Below are positions 1 to 5,802 of a stretch of DNA of 6,688 bases, one piece after another. The stretch spans positions 1-6,688 of the forward strand of contig CANHNT010000110.1 in assembly GCA_947461985.1 (NCBI GenBank), in the 5' to 3' direction. The stretch comes from Bacteroidota bacterium (GTDB taxonomy: Bacteria > Bacteroidota > Bacteroidia > Chitinophagales > Chitinophagaceae). How positions within the stretch are numbered: position 1 is the stretch's first letter; each line of letters opens with the position of its first letter. Below the pieces are notes generated by a model, which saw only the letters and a list, made by a program, of their open reading frames with translations, did no database searches and was not told the origin of the DNA. The position numbers were made by a program, and so were the translations under genes.

Positions 1-31
1 AAGGGTTATATCGTTTTCTATCTTTGCCAAA

Positions 32-160
32 TTAAATTACAGAATCAATTGCTTGTTGAACTTTCTTTTTTAACACTACAAAAATAAGCACGAAGATGGC
101 AATCGCAAAAGCAATTACTTGCCAAGCCAACAAAGGGCTTATTTCTACTTGATTTGCCAT
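32..160 (-). CDS. Possible small single-helix membrane protein (42 aa)
   Basis: An ORF of 42 codons starts at the ATG at 160 and ends at the TAA at 32-34. An in-frame ATG at 178 would add six residues (MVIFYF). The product has a short polar start (MANQVEIS), one strongly hydrophobic stretch (LAWQVIAFAIAIFVLIFVV, about residues 11-29) and a basic tail beginning KKKVQQ. This is the pattern of a one-helix inner-membrane protein with its C-terminus in the cytoplasm. It overlaps the ABC-ATPase remnant in another frame and begins where that similarity ends. It may be a real small gene, or the C-terminal piece of a membrane protein joined to the ABC remnant by deletion. I recognise no family. The TM-like composition supports this frame over the Cys-rich frame that overlaps it. 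Confidence 0.4.
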   Translation of the reverse strand: MANQVEISPLLAWQVIAFAIAIFVLIFVVLKKKVQQAIDSVI

Positions 161-347
161 AAAATAAAATATCACCATTAAATATATTGTTCAATCCATA
201 AATCGTTTGCACCAAACTACTTTTTTCTTTGCCCGAAGCCACATTAATGAGCACCACAAAGCCTTTGTGTAAAGCAAATTCCTGCTGCCAAACATTCGAA
301 GGCGCAACAGCTATATAGGGTATCGAAATCGATTTTAATAGTAACAT
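45..347 (-). pseudogene. Truncated, decayed N-terminus of an ABC-transporter ATPase
   Basis: The open frame gives 100 residues from an ATG at 347. Residues 1-65 read like the start of a small ABC ATPase: a first beta strand (MLLLKSISIPY), then the strand and P-loop region (VVLINVASGKEKSS, residues 31-44), a helix (LVQTIYGL) and GDILFYG. The Walker A motif is damaged. In the pattern GxxGxGK[ST], the first glycine is V36 (GTG) and the glycine before the invariant lysine is E41 (GAA); each is one base change from a glycine codon. After about residue 65 the similarity stops and a Cys-rich tail runs to a TGA. There is no Q-loop, LSGGQ signature, Walker B or switch histidine, and the family's usual length is above 200 residues. 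I infer a non-functional remnant left by a deletion. The family call is from recognition of the pattern, not a search. A short functional protein is unlikely. Confidence 0.55.
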
Positions 348-410
348 GAAGGGGTTGCTAAATTACAAGCTATTTTTTTACGAACCACAAATTTTTAAAA
401 GCAGTATTTT

Positions 411-510
411 TTGGAGGTCGAGGCCTTTTTCTTCGTGTATCGAAATTGCGACGCTCCCGTCAACTACACGGACTTTGTTCAGCTTCTTGTCCCTTTATAC
501 GGGAATCTTG
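411..510. other. GC-rich structured non-coding block, possible dispersed repeat or RNA
   Basis: This 100-base block is 48% G+C by count, against about 22% in 361-410 and 21% in 511-600. It holds complementary segments. CGTGTA (434-439) pairs with TACACG (465-470), extended by a G-T and an A-T pair outside. Inside that, TTG (446-448) pairs with CAA (461-463) and ACG (451-453) with CGT (458-460). A second hairpin pairs TCCC (490-493) with GGGA (501-504), bordered by the direct repeat TCTTGT (485-490 and 506-511). TCCCGT (455-460) can instead pair with ACGGGA (499-504), which would exclude both local hairpins. No credible gene crosses it. The rest of 348-666 is AT-rich leader in which I see only the promoter candidate at 619-649. 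A palindromic or REP-like repeat, an insertion-element scar or a small RNA are all possible. Confidence 0.4.
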
Positions 511-618
511 TGTGAGTTTATTTAAGTACAAGTTATACATATATTTAAGTAAATGATTTATCATACTTGCCTTTTGCAGAATATTTCATTTAAAAAATAG
601 TATTAAAACAAGCCATGT

Positions 619-649
619 TTTGAACCGTCAATATTTGTCTATATATTTA
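619..649 (+). promoter_or_regulatory. Candidate Bacteroidota promoter for the sugar operon
   Basis: TTTG at 619-622 is followed after 19 bases by TATATTTA at 642-649. This fits the Bacteroidota sigma-A pattern (-33 TTTG, spacer near 19, -7 TAnnTTTG) with one mismatch at the last -7 base. Transcription would start a few bases downstream, giving a very short leader before the ATG at 667. No operator or riboswitch is apparent. Such AT-rich motifs also arise by chance in this background. Confidence 0.4.
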
Positions 650-666
650 TAGTTTAAATAAATAAT

Positions 667-2091
667 ATGGAACAACAAAAATCAGTATCAAATAATTCGG
701 CATTGGCTACCATTATTTCAGTTTTCTTTTTTTGGGGATTTGTGGCTGCAAGTAATGGGGTCTTAATTCCGATGTTAAAGAAACATTTTACTTTATCTCA
801 ATTTCAATCTCAACTAGTGGATACTGCATTCTTTTTAGCATATGGAGTAGGTTCTCTAATTTATTTTTTAATTAGTAGAGCTTTTGGAGATCCTTTTAAT
901 AAATATGGAATGAAAAAAGGGTTGGTTTTAGGATTAATCATATCGGCAATAGGTGCTTTGCTTTTTGTGCCAGCAGTTTCATATAATCAATATATGTTTT
1001 TTTTAATTGGCTTGTTTGTCATTGCATTTGGATTTTCATTATTACAAATTGTTGCAAATCCTTTTGTCATTAATTTAGGCGATCCAGCAAAAGGGTCATT
1101 TCGATTAAATTTAGCAGGAAGTATCAATTCACTTGGAACTTCATTAGGGCCAGTAATATTTGGATTTGCTTTATTTGGCTCTGCTCGTTCAGAAGCGGTT
1201 GTCGATATTGGTATCGAAAATTTAAAAACACCATTTATTATTTTAAGTATCGTATTATTGGCATTAGCAGTTTTTCTTGCATATTCAAAATTACCATCAC
1301 CCAAAAATGAAGAAGACCAAGAAAAAAGTTTGGGCGCATTACAATATCCTCAACTAGTATTAGGAATGGTTGCCATTTTTGTGTATGTAGGTGTAGAGGT
1401 TGCGGTAGGTAGTAATTTAGGGGCATTGCTAGAAAATAAAGCAATTAAAGGAATTGATCACACTCAAATTGCAAAATACATTTCATTATATTGGGGAAGT
1501 TTAATGATTGGTAGATGGACTGGCTCAATGAGTGTTTTCAACTTTAGTGAAACAACTAAAAAATTATTAAATGTAATTATCCCATTTATTGCATTTGCAG
1601 TCGTGTTGTTTTTTAATTTCATAAAAGAAGGTGATGTAAGCGATTTATATATTTATGGAATATGGATTGTGTTATTTATTATTGCAAATTTTTTAGCACA
1701 AGACAAACCAGCTAAAACCCTTATTTTATTTGGATTATCGGCAACGATAATGATGTTAGTAGGATTATTTACAACTGGCGATGTTGCACTTTATTCATTT
1801 ATGAGTGCAGGTTTATTTTGCAGTGTAATGTGGCCTTGTATTTTCAATTTAGCCATTGCAGGGTTAGGTAAATATACCACACAAGGATCTTCATTACTAA
1901 TTATGATGATTGTTGGAGGTGCAATTATTCCACCTTTACAAGGAAAATTATCAGATGCAATTGGAATTCAACAATCCTATTGGGTAGCTGTAGTTTGCTT
2001 TTTATTTTTAGCATGGTATGGTTTTAAAGTTAAAAATATTTTACAAAAACAAGGTATCGATTATGATGCGAATACACCAACAGGGCATTAA
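667..2091 (+). CDS. MFS sugar porter, FucP/GluP family (hexose:H+ symporter type)
   Basis: This is a 474-residue inner-membrane transporter with about 12 hydrophobic segments, the usual length for the fucose/glucose-galactose porter family. Family hallmarks run in order: FFFWGFVAASNGVLIP in TM1 (about 20-36), the helix-4/5 stretch IVANPFVINLG (128-138), RLNLAGSINSLGTSLGP (146-162), YVGVEVAVGSNLG opening the second half (240-252), LYWGSLMIGRWTGS (274-287) and QGSSLLIMMIVGGAIIPPLQG (406-426). A polar loop at about 209-226 separates the halves. The ATG at 667 is chosen because it precedes TM1 closely and follows an AT-rich leader. The ROK kinase starts 31 nt after the stop, so the two are probably co-transcribed, and the imported sugar is likely a hexose phosphorylated by that kinase. 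Glucose or galactose is the best guess, but N-acetylhexosamine, mannose or fructose cannot be excluded. No key residue is obviously missing. Confidence 0.93.
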   Translation: MEQQKSVSNNSALATIISVFFFWGFVAASNGVLIPMLKKHFTLSQFQSQLVDTAFFLAYGVGSLIYFLISRAFGDPFNKYGMKKGLVLGLIISAIGALLFVPAVSYNQYMFFLIGLFVIAFGFSLLQIVANPFVINLGDPAKGSFRLNLAGSINSLGTSLGPVIFGFALFGSARSEAVVDIGIENLKTPFIILSIVLLALAVFLAYSKLPSPKNEEDQEKSLGALQYPQLVLGMVAIFVYVGVEVAVGSNLGALLENKAIKGIDHTQIAKYISLYWGSLMIGRWTGSMSVFNFSETTKKLLNVIIPFIAFAVVLFFNFIKEGDVSDLYIYGIWIVLFIIANFLAQDKPAKTLILFGLSATIMMLVGLFTTGDVALYSFMSAGLFCSVMWPCIFNLAIAGLGKYTTQGSSLLIMMIVGGAIIPPLQGKLSDAIGIQQSYWVAVVCFLFLAWYGFKVKNILQKQGIDYDANTPTGH

Positions 2092-2122
2092 TTTTTATTC
2101 GTAAAATCATTTAAATTATTAT

Positions 2123-3070
2123 ATGCAATATAGCATTGGCATAGACATTGGCGGAACAAATTCGGTAATAGGCATTGTTGACAAATTGGGAAATATTATG
2201 TTTGAGTCCAAATTGGCAACGACTAATTTCCCAAGAATAGAAGAATTTGTAGAAGCAAGTTATCAATTGCTTTTACCTCAAATATTAAAATTAGGAATCC
2301 ATGAATTTAAAGGGATAGGAATTGGTGCGCCAAACGGAAATTATTATCAAGGAACTATCGAATTTGCGCCTAATTTAAATTGGGGTGAAATTATTCCATT
2401 AGCAAAATTATTCAAAGAAAAGTTTAATTTAGAAACAACGGTTACCAATGATGCCAATGCAGCAGCGATAGGCGAAATGATGTATGGTGCTGCAAAAGGC
2501 ATGAATGATTTTATTATGGTAACCCTTGGCACAGGAGTGGGTAGCGGCTTTGTTGCCAATGGAAAAATGATTTATGGGCACGATGGTTTCGCTGGAGAAC
2601 TTGGGCATGTAATTGCTGTAAGAGATGGTAGATTGTGTGGATGTGGTAGAAAAGGTTGTTTAGAAACCTATACATCTGCAACAGGAATTGTGCGAACAGC
2701 TCATGAATTTCTTCAACTAAAAACAATTGAAAGTCCATTAAGAAATATCGAAAAAATAACCTCAAAAGATATTTATGAAGCGGCTGTAATAGGAGATGAA
2801 GTTGCATTAGCCATTTTTGATTTTACAGGAAAAATATTAGGACAAAGTTTAGCCGATGTGATAGCAATTACTAGTCCTGAAGCTATTATTTTATTTGGCG
2901 GATTAGCACAAGCTGGAAAATTTATTTTTGAACCAACACATAAATACATGGAGGAAAATCTCTTGAAAATTTATCAAGGTAAAGTGAAATTATTATCCTC
3001 CGAATTAAAAGAAAGTGATGCGGCTATTTTAGGTGCTGCTTCTTTAATTTGGAAGTCAGATAAAGGATAA
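2123..3070 (+). CDS. ROK-family sugar kinase, probable glucokinase
   Basis: A cytoplasmic kinase of 315 residues, typical of ROK proteins. The N-terminal phosphate-binding loop is GIDIGGTNS, with D8, G10, G11 and T12. PNLNW (83-87) matches the family's sugar-domain motif. TNDANAAA contains D110, the expected catalytic base. GTGVGSG (136-142) is the second phosphate-binding loop. GELGH (158-162) supplies sugar-contacting E159 and H162. H162 with C172, C174 and C179 (in CGCGRKGCLE) forms the expected structural zinc site, and FGG (258-260) closes the nucleotide side. There is no N-terminal helix-turn-helix, so this is a kinase and not a ROK repressor. It follows the sugar porter by 31 nt in an apparent operon and would trap the imported sugar as the 6-phosphate using ATP. 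Glucose is the most likely substrate; fructose, mannose or an N-acetylhexosamine are alternatives that motifs alone do not exclude. Confidence 0.92.
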   Translation: MQYSIGIDIGGTNSVIGIVDKLGNIMFESKLATTNFPRIEEFVEASYQLLLPQILKLGIHEFKGIGIGAPNGNYYQGTIEFAPNLNWGEIIPLAKLFKEKFNLETTVTNDANAAAIGEMMYGAAKGMNDFIMVTLGTGVGSGFVANGKMIYGHDGFAGELGHVIAVRDGRLCGCGRKGCLETYTSATGIVRTAHEFLQLKTIESPLRNIEKITSKDIYEAAVIGDEVALAIFDFTGKILGQSLADVIAITSPEAIILFGGLAQAGKFIFEPTHKYMEENLLKIYQGKVKLLSSELKESDAAILGAASLIWKSDKG

Positions 3071-3257
3071 AATATATTCAGAAGAACGGCAACAAAAATT
3101 AAAATAAATGATTTCTAGATAGGGATAATCATTGAATGAGAACGAGCTGCTTTTAATAGAGGTTCGGAAACATGGGAGTCAGTTTTTGAGATGGATATAA
3201 ATTTTACATTTAATAATTAGGTAAACTTTAAGTTACAATTAGTTCATATTTGATGTT

Positions 3258-3265
3258 CATCTTTG
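3258..3265 (+). promoter_or_regulatory. Candidate -7 element for the phosphoesterase gene
   Basis: CATCTTTG differs from the Bacteroidota -7 consensus TAnnTTTG only at its first base. It lies 12 bases before the ATG at 3278, a common arrangement in this phylum. No good TTTG -33 box is visible at the expected spacing, so the call is tentative. If transcription starts just downstream, the TTG at 3263 could not serve as a start codon. Confidence 0.35.
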
Positions 3266-3277
3266 TGCTATAAAATA

Positions 3278-4111
3278 ATGAGCTCAAAAAGAACATTAGA
3301 TGTCGTAATAATTAGTGATGTGCATTTAGGTACATATGGCTGCCACGCTAAAGAACTCTTGACCTATCTTAAATCCATCAACCCTCAAAAATTAATTTTA
3401 AACGGAGATATCATTGACATTTGGAATTTCAGCAAAAGTTATTTTCCAAAAGCACACATGAATGTGCTTCGTAGAATCATGAAGATGGCGAATCAAGGGG
3501 TTGAAGTAATTTATATTACAGGAAACCATGATGATATGCTTCGTAAGTACACTGACTTGTCTTTTGGAAATTTACATTTAGTAGATAAATATATTTTAGA
3601 AATTGATGAAAAAAAAGCATGGGTTTTTCATGGTGATATTTTTGACAGTACTACGAATGGCTCTGCAAAATTTTTAGCTAAAATTGGCGGTAAAAGTTAT
3701 GATTTAATTATTCTTTTAAATAGAATGATAAATTGGTGTTTAGAAAAAATGGGAAAAGAGAAAATGAGTTTTTCTAAAAAAGTAAAAAACAGTGTGAAAA
3801 AAGCGGTGTCTTGGATTAATAATTTTGAAACCACAGCAGCAGAAATTGCGATAGATAAAAAATTTGATTATGTGATTTGTGGACATATACATAAACAACA
3901 AAATAGAATTGTAGAAACAGATAAGGGGAGTGTAAATTATTTAAACAGTGGTGATTGGGTTGAAAATTTAACCGCTTTAGAGTATGTAGATAAAAGTTGG
4001 ACGATTTATCAATATGAAGAAAAATTAGCAATACAAGAACAGCAGGAAATAGAAGAAGAACCGGTTTTGAATATGAACGAATTGATGAATAAGATTTTGG
4101 TAATGACTTAA
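3278..4111 (+). CDS. LpxH-like calcineurin-type metallophosphoesterase
   Basis: I start this at the ATG at 3278 (277 residues). The frame also opens at a TTG at 3263, but that lies inside the candidate -7 promoter element. All five metallophosphoesterase motifs are present: SDVHLG (D14, H16), NGDIID (D44), TGNHDD (N83, H84, D85), FHGD (H118) and GHIH (H203, H205). Together they form a two-metal site for hydrolysing a phosphoester or pyrophosphate. A helical insertion at about 143-180 is rich in Lys and hydrophobic residues (INWCLEKMGKEKMSFSKK), like the membrane-facing cap of LpxH. The last 25 residues are acidic. Automated pipelines often name this group UDP-2,3-diacylglucosamine diphosphatase, but canonical LpxH has GNRD where this has GNHD, so a lipid A role is unproven. 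The glycosyltransferase 23 nt downstream suggests a shared glycolipid or envelope glycan pathway. It ends in tandem TAA stops. Confidence 0.85.
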   Translation: MSSKRTLDVVIISDVHLGTYGCHAKELLTYLKSINPQKLILNGDIIDIWNFSKSYFPKAHMNVLRRIMKMANQGVEVIYITGNHDDMLRKYTDLSFGNLHLVDKYILEIDEKKAWVFHGDIFDSTTNGSAKFLAKIGGKSYDLIILLNRMINWCLEKMGKEKMSFSKKVKNSVKKAVSWINNFETTAAEIAIDKKFDYVICGHIHKQQNRIVETDKGSVNYLNSGDWVENLTALEYVDKSWTIYQYEEKLAIQEQQEIEEEPVLNMNELMNKILVMT

Positions 4112-4134
4112 TAATTTTAGAAACAACTAATTGT

Positions 4135-5163
4135 ATGAAAATATTTTATGCTGTACAAGCCACAGGAAATGGGCATTTAAGCAGAGCTGCACAATTGTAT
4201 CCTCATTTACAAAAACTAGGTGATGTAGATGTTTTTGTGAGTGGAAACAATTCTGATATTGATGTTCCTTTTCCTATTCGATATAAAAGTAAAGGATTGA
4301 GTTTGTATTATAGCAAATGCGGTGGACTAAATTATTGGGACATTGTTAAAAACACAAAACCAATTAGCATTATAAAAGAAGCCAATGATTTACCTATAAA
4401 AAATTATGATATTATTATCAATGATTTTGATTGCATAACTGCATTAGCTTGTAAAATTCAAAAAAAGAATTCGGTTCAATTTGGACACCAAGCTAGTTTT
4501 CAAAGTAATCAAACTCCAAGACCGGATAAAAAAAGTTTGATGGGTGAATTAGTATTAAAAAACTTTGCGCAATCTACCAATTATGTAGGATTGCATTTTC
4601 AAAACTATGATGATTATATATTTTCTCCAGTAATAAAAGATGAATTGATGCAGCAAGAAGTTAAAGACCAAAAGCATGTAACTATTTATTTACCTGCATT
4701 TCAAGAAGAGTGTTTAAAAAAATCGTTTAATCAATTACCAGATATTCATTTTCATTGGTTCTTATCATCAGTGAAAACTAGTTATACAGAAGGCAATATT
4801 ACCTACTTCCCAATTTTTCAAAAATTGTTTAATGAAAGTCTATTGTCTTGCCATGGGTTGATAACAGGAGGTGGTTTTGAAACTCCATCAGAAGCACTTT
4901 ATTTAGGTAAAAAATTAATGAGTATTCCTATTAAAAATCATTATGAACAAGAGTGTAATTCGGCTGCTTTACAAAAAATGGGCGTTACTGTTTTAGAAAA
5001 TATAGATGAAACATTTGCTTCTAAAATTGCACTATGGTATAACGATTTAAGAAGTGATATTAATATTCAAGCAAATAATATTCAAGAAACGCTTCAGTAT
5101 ATTGTTGATACTTATCCTTATAAAAAACCAGAAAAATTTGACGAACAATTGCTGTTTATTTAA
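4135..5163 (+). CDS. MurG/GT28-like glycosyltransferase (GT-B fold)
   Basis: This 342-residue protein has no signal peptide or clear membrane helix, so it probably acts at the cytoplasmic face. The N-terminal domain opens with IFYAVQATGNGHLSRA, where GNGH (11-14) matches the acceptor-side loop (GxGxH) of GT28-type enzymes such as MurG. The C-terminal donor domain has ITGGGFETPSEALYLGKK (243-260), then SIPIKNHYEQECNSAAL (263-279). These are the glycine loop plus the E/Q-rich segment that bind a nucleotide sugar. A strand/helix pair, YDIIINDFDCITALAC, sits at about 90-105. The protein resembles the uncharacterised glycosyltransferase families related to TIGR00661 and COG1819. The gene starts 23 nt after the phosphoesterase stop and is probably its operon partner. 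Donor and acceptor are unknown; a lipid or polyisoprenoid acceptor is inferred from the partner only. Confidence 0.82.
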   Translation: MKIFYAVQATGNGHLSRAAQLYPHLQKLGDVDVFVSGNNSDIDVPFPIRYKSKGLSLYYSKCGGLNYWDIVKNTKPISIIKEANDLPIKNYDIIINDFDCITALACKIQKKNSVQFGHQASFQSNQTPRPDKKSLMGELVLKNFAQSTNYVGLHFQNYDDYIFSPVIKDELMQQEVKDQKHVTIYLPAFQEECLKKSFNQLPDIHFHWFLSSVKTSYTEGNITYFPIFQKLFNESLLSCHGLITGGGFETPSEALYLGKKLMSIPIKNHYEQECNSAALQKMGVTVLENIDETFASKIALWYNDLRSDINIQANNIQETLQYIVDTYPYKKPEKFDEQLLFI

Positions 5164-5254
5164 TTAAAAAGTAAGCTCAATTTTTTCTTCTCAAATGTGA
5201 AAATTAGAATCAAAAATCACATGCAAACTGTTTAGGCAAGTTTCATTTAAAATC

Positions 5255-5713
5255 CTACCCTTTCACTATATCCCGAATAATCTCACTGTGATGTTTAGTG
5301 TGAATTTCTAAAAAACGAATGGTATCTTTTAGTTTTAGATTTCCAAAAAAGGGATGATTGAAAAATTGGTTTTGATCAATCTGTTTTAATTCGTCTATTT
5401 GAAAAATAACTTTTTGAAAATGTTTTTGCAAACTATCTTTATCAAAAGTTTGAGGAACAACTACTGAAGGGGCTTTGGCTTTGCCTCTTGGTATTTTACC
5501 CATCGTAAAAACCAATAATTTGGGTATTTTAAACGACCATTTATATTCACTTGGGTTGGATTGTTTGAGTGCTAATAAAATCATGGATGTTGACAAGAAA
5601 ATATGCTCTAATTGCCAACCAATAGTTGATTTGGAAACAGCATCATTCGACATTTCAAATTGCTCAATGTGTTTTTCTAATGCTAAAGTAAGTTGTTTTA
5701 ATTTGTCATTCAT
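5255..5713 (-). CDS. DinB-fold protein, DUF1569-like, probable metal-binding four-helix bundle
   Basis: The 152-residue product fits the DinB/YfiT superfamily in length and layout. Helix 1 is at about 1-20, WQLEHIFLSTSMILLAL (33-49) is helix 2, and a Pro/Lys-rich loop follows (PRGKAKAPSVVVP, 75-87). Then come a helix (about 92-112), a short NHPFFGNL segment (119-126) and a final helix containing EIHTKHHSEIIRD. H37, H138 and H142 form the expected metal triad (one His in helix 2 and HxxxH near the end). HPFFG followed by an H..HH helix is typical of the DUF1569 branch. Proteins of this fold include thiol-dependent transferases, but the activity here is unknown and nothing ties it to DNA damage. 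It converges on the glycosyltransferase gene (91 nt between stops) and lies 89 nt downstream of purF on the same strand. No clear promoter precedes it. Confidence 0.75.
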   Translation of the reverse strand: MNDKLKQLTLALEKHIEQFEMSNDAVSKSTIGWQLEHIFLSTSMILLALKQSNPSEYKWSFKIPKLLVFTMGKIPRGKAKAPSVVVPQTFDKDSLQKHFQKVIFQIDELKQIDQNQFFNHPFFGNLKLKDTIRFLEIHTKHHSEIIRDIVKG

Positions 5714-5762
5714 ACTGTATAATTTTAATGTAATAAATCAAATAAATATCTACTTATGATAG

Positions 5763-5796
5763 AATTAATCATTTACAATTAATCATTTACAATTAA
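5763..5796. repeat. 14-bp tandem repeat, 2.4 copies
   Basis: AATTAATCATTTAC occurs at 5763-5776 and exactly again at 5777-5790, followed by a partial copy AATTAA at 5791-5796. It fills part of the gap between the purF stop and the DinB-fold gene start on the minus strand. Short AT-rich intergenic repeats of this sort change copy number by slippage. No function is evident. Confidence 0.85.
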
Positions 5797-5802
5797 CCAT
5801 TC

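Noticed and set aside
19..26. Perfect TAnnTTTG (TATCTTTG) on the plus strand, a promoter-like -7 box
   Set aside because: No gene follows on the plus strand for over 600 bases, the -33 region lies outside the window, and a six-position match is expected by chance a few times in an AT-rich window of this size.
417..518. Plus-strand open frame through the GC-rich block ending at a TGA near 518
   Set aside because: About 34 codons with no ATG start and no recognisable motif; the opposite strand is open there too, as expected when GC-rich sequence has few stops.
987..1304. Minus-strand 105-codon open frame inside the sugar porter gene
   Set aside because: Shadow of a strongly supported membrane transporter; its composition mirrors the sense codons and no motif is present.
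2347..2807. Two minus-strand open frames of 70 and 97 codons within the ROK kinase gene
   Set aside because: They overlap the zinc-site and catalytic motifs of a convincing kinase, and the His/Leu-rich translation is typical of an antisense artefact.
3107..3133. AATGATT/AATCATT inverted repeat after the ROK kinase gene, possible terminator
   Set aside because: The 7-bp stem is almost all A-T, the loop is 13 bases and no T-run follows, so it is not convincing as an intrinsic terminator.
5195..5243. Two weak inverted repeats (ATGTGA/TCACAT and AAACT/AGTTT) between the convergent glycosyltransferase and DinB-fold genes
   Set aside because: Stems of 5-6 bp with long loops and no clear T-run; a terminator is expected in this place but these do not establish one.
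5475..5759. Plus-strand 94-codon open frame opposite the DinB-fold gene
   Set aside because: It lies largely antisense to a gene with a clear family pattern and metal-binding histidines, and its translation shows no domain-like features.
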